Origin: Methylovulum sp.
Lineage (GTDB): Bacteria; Pseudomonadota; Gammaproteobacteria; Methylococcales; Methylomonadaceae
Assembly (NCBI GenBank): GCA_004299465.1
Contig: SCST01000494.1
Coordinates: 1-12,157, forward strand
Length of the DNA stretch: 12,157 nucleotides
Reading direction: 5' to 3'
Below are positions 1 through 6,567 of the stretch, piece by piece. Position 1 is the first letter of the stretch. The number at the start of each line of letters is the position of its first letter. Both the position numbers and the translations under genes were made by a program. The notes below the pieces were generated by a model. That model did no database searches. It was given only the letters and a program-made list of their open reading frames with translations, and had not been told where the DNA came from.

Positions 1-531
1 TTCGTAACGGATTTTTTGCAAGGCCATGTCCCACAATGCCGCCCTGACCAGCCCCGCGATGCGTAATTTAAGCGCCGCCGTCTGCATTTGCGCGCTGATC
101 CCGGCTTTCTCCCCGATTGCCAATTCCGCATCACGCTGCCCCAAATTCCATAACGGCACCTGTACCGTCGCATCGATATAATGCAATGTGCCGCTGGTCG
201 CTTCCTGGAAACGCAATCCAGCTTGCGAGGCGCCCGCCGTCCAGCTTTCTCCGCGCTTACGCAAAGCCTCGGCTTCTTCTTCCAAGGCGTTAAGCCAGCT
301 GGCGTCTGGGTATTTTTCCAATGTCAAGTCGATGAGTTTGGCTAAACTCAAGGCGGTATCCGCAACAATCGGGTCCCGATGCGGAACGATCGTCTGTTCT
401 TCCTTTTGGGCATCGACATAGTCCAATGCAAGGCATGCGAATGGAATGAACCCGGACAGGCAGCTCAGCAAAAAAACCAGCCGACGCCGGTTTTGAGACT
501 CGCGCCGGGCGCGAGTAGGCAAAGAAATCAT
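1..531 (-). CDS. TolC-family outer-membrane efflux protein, CzcC/CusC-like (N-terminal part, runs off left edge)
   Basis: This reading frame is open from an ATG at 531 to the window edge, giving 177 residues with no stop. An in-frame TGA four codons upstream fixes this start. Residues 1-36 look like a Sec signal peptide: an arginine-rich n-region (RRESQNRRR) followed by a hydrophobic stretch ending near CLA. The mature part is helical and contains VPLWNLGQRDAE (about 125-136) and a later VRAALWDMALQK segment (162-173). These resemble the PLW-x-x-GQR-x-A and VR-x-x-LW-x-x-AL patterns I associate with outer-membrane factors of heavy-metal RND pumps. Such proteins form the trimeric exit channel for a CzcB-type adaptor and a CzcA-type pump, which would be expected beyond the left edge. 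It lies 101 bases after a small exported protein with no terminator between them, so the two are probably co-transcribed. The ribosome-binding site is weak. Which metal is exported cannot be read from this fragment. Confidence 0.8.
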   Translation of the reverse strand, partial: MISLPTRARRESQNRRRLVFLLSCLSGFIPFACLALDYVDAQKEEQTIVPHRDPIVADTALSLAKLIDLTLEKYPDASWLNALEEEAEALRKRGESWTAGASQAGLRFQEATSGTLHYIDATVQVPLWNLGQRDAELAIGEKAGISAQMQTAALKLRIAGLVRAALWDMALQKIRYE

Positions 532-632
532 AAGATAAACTCAATGCGGCAGCAGCCGCGTTAAAAACTCTGGGAAAGCTTTAAAAAAACAGGCAGAGAA
601 ACGGCAATGCCGGAATCTCGAGAACAAGCGGA

Positions 633-1061
633 TTAGCGCACAGGCGGTGCGCGTGGGGAATGTGGGGAAAATAAATAACGGCTCAATAAATGCGGCGGGG
701 AACGCGGACCCGAGTTATCAAGCAGCGCAATCCGCGCATTAAAAACAATGGTTTGCCGGGGTAACAAGCAGTATAGGTCCGCATCGGCGATGCCGTCATC
801 CTGGTCTTGTTCAATGCCCGTATCGACGCCGACGACAATGCCATCCGGCGCTTCATCAAGCTTCGCGCCACAATACTGTGTGTTTCCCGTATCGTACGCC
901 AAAAGGCCGTCCTCGCCTTCATACGCCTCAAGTCCCGGAATATGCAGTTTGCCAGCGTCTCCTGCAAAAAAACCTTCACCCGCGTGCGCATGAACCAGCG
1001 GCGCAATCAATTGCAGCAATGCCAGGAAGATGACGAGAAATGTGCGGGATACTGAAAACAT
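633..1061 (-). CDS. Small exported protein of unknown function, next to the metal-efflux gene
   Basis: The product has 142 residues. Residues 1-26 are a clear signal peptide (hydrophobic core LVIFLALLQLIAPLV, then HAHAG), so the protein is probably periplasmic or cell-surface. The mature part has two cysteines (C64, C98), a strongly acidic middle (about 69-96) and a proline/arginine-rich tail ending SPRAPPVR. I do not recognise a named domain. The HAHAG, HIPGLE and PRAPP pieces recall short exported proteins that sit in front of RND metal-efflux operons, in the position CzcI occupies in czc operons, but I have no proof of homology. The outer-membrane efflux gene follows 101 bases downstream. 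A perfect TATAAT lies 34 bases upstream of the ATG, with a 17-base palindrome further up. A role as a metal-binding or regulatory accessory of the pump is inferred only from position. Confidence 0.72.
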   Translation of the reverse strand: MFSVSRTFLVIFLALLQLIAPLVHAHAGEGFFAGDAGKLHIPGLEAYEGEDGLLAYDTGNTQYCGAKLDEAPDGIVVGVDTGIEQDQDDGIADADLYCLLPRQTIVFNARIALLDNSGPRSPPHLLSRYLFSPHSPRAPPVR

Positions 1062-1094
1062 GCAGTGCTTTCGCTAAGTAAACAACGTGCCGGT

Positions 1095-1123
1095 ATTATA
1101 CGTTAAACGATGTTATTTTTGAT
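1095..1123 (-). promoter_or_regulatory. Candidate promoter for the exported protein and efflux operon
   Basis: On the minus strand a perfect TATAAT occupies 1100-1095, 34 bases before the ATG at 1061. The hexamer 17 bases upstream (1123-1118, TCAAAA) is a poor -35, so an activator may be needed. The call rests on the -10 match and its position. Confidence 0.42.
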
Positions 1124-1127
1124 TTTA

Positions 1128-1144
1128 CTTGAATCACTTTCAAG
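1128..1144. promoter_or_regulatory. 17-base palindrome, possible operator (CTTGAA-N5-TTCAAG)
   Basis: Two perfect 6-base arms, CTTGAA and TTCAAG, are separated by 5 bases. Relative to the candidate -10 at 1100-1095, the palindrome would lie around -40 to -56, a usual place for an activator to bind. No regulator gene is in the window, so the binding protein is unknown. It could be chance. Confidence 0.3.
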
Positions 1145-1193
1145 CTTTCGCTGCTGCCCTGGAATGGCGAAAACCTGGATTACCCTTGTATAG

Positions 1194-1224
1194 AAAACAA
1201 AAACGGCGGGACTCAGCCCGCCGT
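1194..1224 (-). terminator. Intrinsic terminator of the smbP-like gene
   Basis: Perfect 8-base arms (1203-1210 and 1217-1224, ACGGCGGG with CCCGCCGT) enclose a 6-base loop. On the minus strand the stem is followed by a T-rich tract (TTTTGTTTT). It lies 24 bases past the stop of the smbP-like gene and separates it from the next minus-strand gene. Confidence 0.85.
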
Positions 1225-1247
1225 CTCTCAACTCTGGAAAACGCTTT

Positions 1248-1556
1248 TTATTCAGCGGCTTTTAAATGTGTGACCGCTTCTTCTGCGGCGACTTTGGCAA
1301 CATCGGCATGACCGAGCTTACCGTGTTCAATTGCAGTTTCTAAGCTCTTGATGCCTGCATCGAGATGTTCATCGGCGACTTTTGCATGGGTTTTCGCCGC
1401 TTCCGCATGTTCGGCAACCGCCTTGGCATCGGACGCCGAGGCCGCAGCTTCGGCGTGTTTGAGCGCTTCCGCCATATGGCTTTCCGCAGCATACGAGCAG
1501 AAAGAATAGAAAAACAGGGTGATGCCAGCCACTAAACCGATTAATTTCGTGTTCAT
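1248..1556 (-). CDS. smbP: SmbP-like small periplasmic metal-binding protein
   Basis: The product has 102 residues. Residues 1-23 are a signal peptide ending near SYA, so the mature protein is periplasmic. The rest is alanine-rich and helical, with histidines at 27, 34, 50, 57, 64, 78, 83 and 97. Several are spaced seven residues apart, which would line them up on one face of a helix. Phrases such as KHAEAA, AIEHGKLGHADVA and AVTHLKAAE closely resemble Nitrosomonas europaea SmbP, a four-helix periplasmic protein that binds copper and other divalent metals. The likely role is to buffer or sequester metal in the periplasm, which fits the efflux genes just downstream. An AGAGGG ribosome-binding site (1569-1564) sits 7 bases before the ATG. 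It has its own terminator and so is probably a separate transcript. The histidine content seems lower than I recall for SmbP, so its metal capacity may differ. Confidence 0.8.
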   Translation of the reverse strand: MNTKLIGLVAGITLFFYSFCSYAAESHMAEALKHAEAAASASDAKAVAEHAEAAKTHAKVADEHLDAGIKSLETAIEHGKLGHADVAKVAAEEAVTHLKAAE

Positions 1557-1663
1557 GTTAATACCCTCTTCAGAAATTATTATTAAGCCCCCGAAAATCG
1601 GGAACTTTTTGAAATTACAACATTAATGCCATAAAGTAAAGCATCTTGTTGACGAATAAACTG

Positions 1664-1787
1664 TAACTATTCAGCTCCTTGCCTGAAGCGTAGAGCGTGC
1701 CGCGCACGCCATCTCCGGCGCGTGGATAACCTGCCAGTTCGTTGATGGCGCGCGCGGCACGCCCTACAGCAAGATGCAGAATAGTTA
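1664..1787. repeat. Imperfect palindromic intergenic element (about 124 bases), MITE/REP-like candidate
   Basis: The ends are perfect 9-base inverted repeats (TAACTATTC at 1664-1672, GAATAGTTA at 1779-1787). Inside lie 23-base arms (1690-1712 and 1745-1767) that pair with two mismatches and begin GTAGAGCGTGCCGCGC and, reading the other strand, GTAGGGCGTGCCGCGC. Sequence between outer and inner arms also partly matches (CTTGC/CAAG). The element sits between two minus-strand genes, just past the lnt terminator. It encodes nothing. That it is a dispersed, mobile-type repeat is inferred from this structure. Confidence 0.6.
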
Positions 1788-1789
1788 AG

Positions 1790-1820
1790 AAAAATCTGCG
1801 CTAATCATCAATGATCAGCG
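1790..1820 (-). terminator. Intrinsic terminator of lnt
   Basis: Arms at 1799-1808 and 1811-1820 (CGCTAATCAT / ATGATCAGCG) pair over 10 bases with one mismatch, directly after the lnt stop. On the minus strand they are followed by CAGATTTTTCTT, a short U-rich tract. The loop is tight, so the innermost pair probably opens. Confidence 0.65.
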
Positions 1821-3407
1821 TCATCCGCGTTCCATTTTTCCAGGTAACTTGTTTTCCTTTACGCCTATCAGCAACAACACGAATAAAGCCCCCCAAAGCA
1901 AGCCGGGCACCAGCCAAAAATAACGCTGGTAAAACGTTACCGGTGGTTTTTTAAGATAGGGAACCCGGTACAAGCCGGCCCACGGCTGATATATCGGCGA
2001 TTGTTCCAGGATTGCGCCGGAAGCCAACGAGACTGTGGAAATGCCGGTATTGGTGACCCGCAACACGGGCCTGCGAAATTCGACGCCGCGTGCCAGCGTC
2101 ATGACCATATGCTGGTAGGGTTCCTGCCAATTGCCGTACCACGAATCGTTGGTCACATTGACGATGACAGACGCGCCGAGTTGCGCCAGGCCGCGTGAAA
2201 AACCGGGAAAAAGGCTTTCGTAGCAGATTTGCGCACCCATTTTATAATCGCCCAGGCCCAATAATTGCGTAGGCCCGGCACCGCGCGCAAAATGGCCGGT
2301 TGCCGGCAGCCATTTACGGATTTGCGGAAAGAGCTGTTCGCCGGGTATATATTCGCCGAACGCCAGCAATATCGATTTGCTGTAATGCGGCGGGACAATC
2401 TCGCCATTCCCGTCCAGGACAAACAACGAATTGGTAATCAACCTGGAACTCTCGTCGACGCTATAGGCGCCGGTAATCAGCGGTATCTGCCGTTCTCGGA
2501 CAAAGCGGCTTAACGCGAGCGGTTTTTCATTGAACTTGAAGGACTCGCCCAGCAGGGCCGGGAAAGCCGTTTCCGGCCAGAGCACAAAATCAATTTTCGT
2601 ATCGCTATGAGCTTTAATGGCGCTGTCGGTCAGCTCGGTATAACGCCTCAGTATTTCATTACTGTAACCCTGGCCCAGCTCCGCCGACATTTTTTGCGAA
2701 TTGCCGATGTTCGCCTGCACCAGCAAGGCGTTAAGCGCCGCATCCGGCTGCGGCAACCTGGCTTTAAGCCATAGCCCTCCGGCATTGAGTACGATGAACC
2801 CGGTCACGACAACCGCCAGTATGCGCCGGCCTTTAGGCTGGCTACGCTGCTGCCAGGCAATATATAAAGGCAGGTTGCACAGCAAAGTAACCGCGCTGAG
2901 TCCGCTAAAGCCGATAAATTCGGCCCAATGGTAGACAGGGAGCTTAGCGCCGTACCAGGAATAGCCAAAGTTCCAATCGAACAGCGTCAGCGAATAGGCT
3001 TCAGAGATCATCGTGATAACCGCCATCAGGCCTAGCGACAACCGGCTTGGCCAATTAAATGCGCGCCGGCCTAAGAACCATAATATCCCGGCCAGCGGCA
3101 CATACAAATGCGCGATCAGCGCATAGAACAGCATGCCGACGAATGCAACAGGCCAGTCCAGGCGCGCAAACTCATGCAAGGTATAGGTAATCCAGTTGAA
3201 ACCGATCAATGTAAAGACGAAAGCGGTGATTAAACCGCCGATGAACACTTTTTTAACATCGTCCTGCCGGTTCCAGAACAACCATAAGGGCACAAAACAA
3301 AACAGCGACGCCCAGGGCGGGAAAGGAATATAACTGGTGCCGATAAACAGGCCGGACAACACAGGAAGCCACCAGGGTTTGCATAGGCGAAATAGAAATT
3401 TGTGCAT
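1821..3407 (-). CDS. lnt: Apolipoprotein N-acyltransferase Lnt
   Basis: Lnt transfers an acyl chain from a phospholipid to the N-terminal cysteine of apolipoproteins, the last step of lipoprotein maturation at the periplasmic face of the inner membrane. The 528 residues match the family layout (about 510). Multiple membrane segments fill residues 10-215, a nitrilase-fold domain runs from about 225 to 485, and a final membrane helix lies near 496-515. The catalytic triad is visible: E279 in LWPETAFP, K344 in HYSKSILLAFGEY and C395 in QICYESLFPG. The motif has LLAFGEY where many relatives have a proline before FGEY, a minor difference. The start is secure because an in-frame TAA lies three codons upstream and the next methionine is at residue 92. 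No good Shine-Dalgarno sequence precedes the ATG (AAGACCTCTC), so initiation may be weak. A terminator follows the stop. Lnt is essential in E. coli; here it appears to be a single-gene transcript. Confidence 0.97.
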   Translation of the reverse strand: MHKFLFRLCKPWWLPVLSGLFIGTSYIPFPPWASLFCFVPLWLFWNRQDDVKKVFIGGLITAFVFTLIGFNWITYTLHEFARLDWPVAFVGMLFYALIAHLYVPLAGILWFLGRRAFNWPSRLSLGLMAVITMISEAYSLTLFDWNFGYSWYGAKLPVYHWAEFIGFSGLSAVTLLCNLPLYIAWQQRSQPKGRRILAVVVTGFIVLNAGGLWLKARLPQPDAALNALLVQANIGNSQKMSAELGQGYSNEILRRYTELTDSAIKAHSDTKIDFVLWPETAFPALLGESFKFNEKPLALSRFVRERQIPLITGAYSVDESSRLITNSLFVLDGNGEIVPPHYSKSILLAFGEYIPGEQLFPQIRKWLPATGHFARGAGPTQLLGLGDYKMGAQICYESLFPGFSRGLAQLGASVIVNVTNDSWYGNWQEPYQHMVMTLARGVEFRRPVLRVTNTGISTVSLASGAILEQSPIYQPWAGLYRVPYLKKPPVTFYQRYFWLVPGLLWGALFVLLLIGVKENKLPGKMERG

Positions 3408-3458
3408 GAGAGGTCTTTATGTTGATGAGGAAGGGGGCAAATTTTTACTGTTGCGTTT

Positions 3459-3487
3459 ATTATATGAACTGCGCATAAGCCTAAAAA
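3459..3487 (-). promoter_or_regulatory. Candidate promoter for lnt
   Basis: A perfect TATAAT on the minus strand (3464-3459) lies 51 bases before the lnt ATG. The hexamer 17 bases upstream (3487-3482, TTTTTA) is a poor -35. The rest of the 151-base divergent region shows a 6-base inverted repeat (TGCCGG at 3500-3505, CCGGCA at 3515-3520) but no convincing promoter for the plus-strand permease. Confidence 0.35.
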
Positions 3488-3558
3488 CGCTTAGCGATTT
3501 GCCGGCACACCCACCCGGCATTGCCGCTATTGATATTGCATTATAGTAAGGTATACCG

Positions 3559-4536
3559 ATGAGCCAATACATTATCCGCCGCTTTTTATATGCCGTACCG
3601 CTGTTGATGGGCGTCAATATTCTCAGCTTTGTGCTGTTCTTCATCGTCAACAGCCCCGATGATATGGCGCGTATGCAGCTCGGGCAAAAGCACGTCACCG
3701 AAGCCGCGGTTGCAAACTGGAAACAGCAGCACGGCTATGATGTGCCGTTATTATGGAACCCACAGGCACAGGCCGTGGAAAAAATAACCCAAACCATTTT
3801 TTACCAAAAATCGCTAGGCCTGTTCCTGTTTCGCTTCGGGGTATCCGACAGCGGCAGGAATATCGGCGCAGACATTAAAGAACGCGCCTGGCCCAGTCTC
3901 GCGCTGGCATTGCCGACCTTGTGCGTCGGCTTGCTGGTCAATATCGGCTTTGCGTTGATGATGGTGCTGTTTCGCAGCAGTTACCTGGAGCAGGCCGGCA
4001 TCGTCTTGTGCGTGATTTTAATGTCGGTTTCGTCATTGTTTTATATCATCGGCGGCCAGTTTGTCATCGCCAAGCTATTAAAATTAGTGCCTATTTCCGG
4101 TTACGACGACGGCATCGCCGCGATCAGGTTCCTGGTCTTGCCGGTGCTGATCGGCGTATTTTCAGGCATAGGCTCGGGCGCGCGCTGGTACCGGACATTG
4201 TTCCTAGAAGAAGTCGGCAAGGATTATGTGCGCACCGCCAGGGCCAAAGGCCTGAGCGAAACCCGGACGCTGTTCCGCCATGTCTTGCGCAATGCGATGA
4301 TTCCTATACTAACCGGCGTCGTCGTGGTCTTGCCGCTGTTATTCATGGGCAGCCTGATGATGGAATCTTTTTTCAGTATTCCGGGTTTGGGCAGTTACAC
4401 GATAGATGCCATTAACAGCCAGGACTTTGCCATCGTCCGGTCCATGGTGTTCCTGGGTTCGGTGTTGTATGTGATAGGGCTGCTGTTAACGGATATTTCA
4501 TATACGCTGGTCGATCCCAGGGTCAGGTTGTCGTAA
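3559..4536 (+). CDS. ABC transporter permease, DppB/OppB type
   Basis: This is an inner-membrane permease of 325 residues, close to the usual length of DppB/OppB. Residues 1-31 (SQYIIRRFLYAVPLL, then a hydrophobic helix) match the family start. A periplasmic loop follows, including GYDVPLLW at 59-66. Membrane segments lie at about 113-137, 145-173, 190-207, 250-268 and 295-311. The EAA loop that contacts the ATPase is at about 216-249 (DYVRTARAKGL, then FRHVLRNAMIP), and SIPGLGSY at 273-280 is also typical. It probably forms half of a heterodimeric pore for peptides or a related nutrient, with the permease at 5221-6546 as partner. An AAGG site 7 bases before the ATG supports the start. The toxin-antitoxin pair inserted after it separates it from its partner, and no ATPase or binding-protein gene is in the window. 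The substrate is not known. Confidence 0.9.
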   Translation: MSQYIIRRFLYAVPLLMGVNILSFVLFFIVNSPDDMARMQLGQKHVTEAAVANWKQQHGYDVPLLWNPQAQAVEKITQTIFYQKSLGLFLFRFGVSDSGRNIGADIKERAWPSLALALPTLCVGLLVNIGFALMMVLFRSSYLEQAGIVLCVILMSVSSLFYIIGGQFVIAKLLKLVPISGYDDGIAAIRFLVLPVLIGVFSGIGSGARWYRTLFLEEVGKDYVRTARAKGLSETRTLFRHVLRNAMIPILTGVVVVLPLLFMGSLMMESFFSIPGLGSYTIDAINSQDFAIVRSMVFLGSVLYVIGLLLTDISYTLVDPRVRLS

Positions 4537-4555
4537 TGCATTCCAAATATTGCAT
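4536..4555. promoter_or_regulatory. Short inverted repeat before the antitoxin gene (ATGCA-N10-TGCAT)
   Basis: Perfect 5-base arms lie 10 bases apart, directly upstream of the antitoxin ribosome-binding site (GAAGG at 4558-4562). VapB-type antitoxins usually bind inverted repeats here to repress their own operon, which makes the place plausible. The arms are short, so this is a weak call. Confidence 0.22.
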
Positions 4556-4568
4556 GAGAAGGTAAGAA

Positions 4569-4799
4569 ATGAATATAGCAGACACTATTTATCAACATGT
4601 CAAGGCCATGCCTACAGCCAAAGCTATTGAAGTGTTGCACTTTATCGAATTCCTTGAAACGAAAGCGGATAATGCCGTAAGCAATACCGCTGGAAATGAC
4701 CTGTTTGATTTTATGCAAAGCTTGCCTGTAGGTCATCGTACTGATGAAGAGATTAATCAATATTTTCAGTCACTAAGAGATGAATGGGATAATTTATGA
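4569..4799 (+). CDS. VapB-type antitoxin, DUF2281-like
   Basis: This small soluble protein has 76 residues. The N-terminal half (MNIADTIYQHVKAMP, then VLHFIEFLETK) fits the pattern of DUF2281-type antitoxins: a short helix, a proline turn, then a V-x-x-FIEFL helix. The C-terminal part ends in SLRDEWDNL, an acidic/aromatic tail of the kind that plugs a PIN-domain active site. It is followed by a PIN-domain toxin with a 4-base ATGA overlap (4796-4799), the usual translational coupling of such pairs. A GAAGG site lies 6 bases before the ATG. By analogy it neutralises the toxin and helps repress its own promoter. Base composition is visibly more AT-rich than the flanking permease genes, which suggests acquisition by transfer. 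The family assignment is from sequence pattern only; the role is well supported by the partner. Confidence 0.8.
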   Translation: MNIADTIYQHVKAMPTAKAIEVLHFIEFLETKADNAVSNTAGNDLFDFMQSLPVGHRTDEEINQYFQSLRDEWDNL

Positions 4800-5194
4800 A
4801 ATTGTTCCTGGATGCTTGCAGCATTATTTATTTTATCGAATCACAACAGCAACAAGGCCTGAATGCTCGTATATTGATCACTCAGGCACTACAAAATAAC
4901 GCAAAGATTATCGTCTCAAGACTGTCTACTTTGGAATGCCGTGTGCTGCCTCTTAAAGAGAAAGATCGTATTTTGCTGGGAAAATATGAACAGTTTTTCA
5001 AATTAACTGGTTTGCACATGATAGAACTTACGGCGGATGTGGTTAATAGGGCTACTGATTTAAGGGCAAACTATCCATTAAGAACGCCTGATGCCTTGCA
5101 GATGGCATCTGCTTTACAAGCAAATGCGGATAAGTTTTTAACGGGTGATAAAAAACTATCTTTTATACAAGAAATTGAAGTTATTGTTATTTAA
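4796..5194 (+). CDS. PIN-domain ribonuclease toxin, VapC family
   Basis: The product has 132 residues, a normal VapC length. The four acidic residues expected to bind magnesium in PIN-domain nucleases are present: D6 in KLFLDACSIIYFIE, E47 in RLSTLECRV, D99 in RTPDALQMASAL and D118 in FLTGDKKL. The toxin therefore looks intact. VapC proteins cleave RNA (tRNA or rRNA in the cases studied) and slow growth when the antitoxin is lost. The gene overlaps the antitoxin stop by ATGA and ends 26 bases before the second permease. Like the antitoxin it is AT-rich against its neighbours. Its place inside a permease operon means that transcription from the operon promoter would also pass through the toxin-antitoxin genes. 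The RNA target cannot be inferred. Confidence 0.9.
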   Translation: MKLFLDACSIIYFIESQQQQGLNARILITQALQNNAKIIVSRLSTLECRVLPLKEKDRILLGKYEQFFKLTGLHMIELTADVVNRATDLRANYPLRTPDALQMASALQANADKFLTGDKKLSFIQEIEVIVI

Positions 5195-5220
5195 TCGAAG
5201 CAGAGAACACAGGTTGCTAC

Positions 5221-6546
5221 ATGATTGTTTTATGGACCGATGCACTGATATTTATCCTGTGCTTTATTGTATTAGCCCTGATGTTCTACCTGCGCGGCAA
5301 AGAACACATCAAGCGCCCCCTGCAGCAAATCGCGCATAATAAAACCGGCATGGTGTCGCTGGTGGTCTTGCTGTTTTTTATAGTGATCGGCTTGCTGGAT
5401 TCGGTGCATTACAAGCCTGCCGATAATAAAAGCAACGAGATTATCAGCCTTTTAGACGCCTTCGCCGCACCGCTCCGGGAACATGGCGAAAAAACCTATT
5501 CCTCACCGTTCGCGGCGACGCTTTACAGCAAGGAAATGATGACCTTGGCAAACGGGACGACGCAATGGGGCTACCCGCGGCTGGCATTCGGCGGCAGCCA
5601 CCTGGATGATCCCGAACGGCAACACCTTGCGGACATTCTGCAAAAAACGGCGCAGGGCTTAGCGCAAGGAGTGGGCCTGTCTTTGCTTGTTGTGCTATTG
5701 CTGCCGGAATTACTTAAACGCCTGCTGCCGAAGCCGACGACCTGGGCCGTCTTGACTACCGTTTTCATTATACTGAGCAGTGCTTACACGCTGTGCTATT
5801 TATCCGGCTATTACCACGTACTGGGCACCGACAAAGTCGGCGAAGACGTGTTCTACCAGGCGATAAAAAGCATACGCACCGGCTTGGTGATAGGCACGCT
5901 GACGACCTTGGTCATGCTGCCTATGGCCCTCATCTTCGGCATACTCGCCGGCTTTTTCCAGGGCTGGGTGGACGACATCATCCAGTATGTCTATACGACG
6001 CTGAATTCCATCCCCAGCGTATTACTGATCGCAGCATCGATACTGATGGTGCAGGTCTATATGGCGAATCACGAAGAGGACTTTACCAGCGTCATCGTCC
6101 GTGCCGATATGCGCTTGCTGTTCCTGTGCCTGATCCTGGGCGTGACGAGCTGGACAGGCTTGTGCCGCTTGTTGCGCGCGGAAACGCTAAAGCTTAGGGA
6201 AATGGACTACGTGCAGGCGGCGCATGCGCTGGGCGTGAAGCAAGGCATGATTCTAATCCGCCATATCCTGCCGAATGTCATGCACATCGTATTAATCTCC
6301 GTGGTGCTGGATTTCAGCTCGCTGGTATTGGCGGAAGCCGTGTTGTCTTATATCAACATCGGCGTCGACCCGACCACGTACAGTTGGGGCAATATGATTA
6401 ACGGCGCAAGACTGGAAATGGCGCGTGAACCCGTAGTCTGGTGGTCGCTATCCGCCGCCTTTGTATTCATGTTTGCATTGGTATTGGCCGCTAATTTATT
6501 TGCCGATACGGTGCAGGATGCGTTTGATCCAAGGCGCAGTTCGTAG
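5221..6546 (+). CDS. ABC transporter permease, DppC/OppC type with an enlarged N-terminal half
   Basis: This is an inner-membrane permease of 441 residues, against about 300 for E. coli DppC. The C-terminal 245 residues are the normal permease core: HVLGTDKVGEDVFYQ at 199-213 (the LGTD-x-x-G-x-DV signature), membrane helices at about 221-245, 262-281, 298-317, 353-376 and 405-428, and the EAA loop at about 320-352 (DYVQAAHALGVKQG, then RHILPN). The extra length comes from an added membrane helix at 7-24 before the usual first helix (42-59), a periplasmic segment of about 85 residues (62-147), and two further hydrophobic stretches (149-165, 174-195) before the LGTD motif. It is probably the partner of the permease at 3559-4536. 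Its ribosome-binding site (AGG, 7 bases before the ATG) lies in the right copy of the near-repeat flanking the toxin-antitoxin pair. A terminator is shared with htpG downstream. Substrate and ATPase are unknown. Confidence 0.88.
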   Translation: MIVLWTDALIFILCFIVLALMFYLRGKEHIKRPLQQIAHNKTGMVSLVVLLFFIVIGLLDSVHYKPADNKSNEIISLLDAFAAPLREHGEKTYSSPFAATLYSKEMMTLANGTTQWGYPRLAFGGSHLDDPERQHLADILQKTAQGLAQGVGLSLLVVLLLPELLKRLLPKPTTWAVLTTVFIILSSAYTLCYLSGYYHVLGTDKVGEDVFYQAIKSIRTGLVIGTLTTLVMLPMALIFGILAGFFQGWVDDIIQYVYTTLNSIPSVLLIAASILMVQVYMANHEEDFTSVIVRADMRLLFLCLILGVTSWTGLCRLLRAETLKLREMDYVQAAHALGVKQGMILIRHILPNVMHIVLISVVLDFSSLVLAEAVLSYINIGVDPTTYSWGNMINGARLEMAREPVVWWSLSAAFVFMFALVLAANLFADTVQDAFDPRRSS

Positions 6547-6567
6547 AGATAACGGCTTTTACATGCT

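Larger units (their letters stand above)
4524..5223. mobile_element. Probable insertion of a toxin-antitoxin module at a permease gene junction
   Basis: The toxin-antitoxin pair is flanked by a short near-repeat: CAGGTTGTCGTAATG at 4524-4538 (end of the first permease gene) and CAGGTTGCTACATG at 5210-5223 (ribosome-binding site and start of the second). Seven bases match exactly, and each copy runs into an ATG. In the left copy the stop and the ATG overlap as TAATG. This is what would remain if the two permease genes once overlapped and the module entered at their junction. There is no transposase or integrase, so the mechanism is open. The repeat is seen; the insertion history is inferred. 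Confidence 0.4.

Noticed and set aside
290..544. Minus-strand open frame with an ATG at 544 over the start of the efflux gene
   Set aside because: It is in a different frame from the one that carries the signal peptide and TolC-type motifs, and it stops at 290 while the true frame continues to the window edge.
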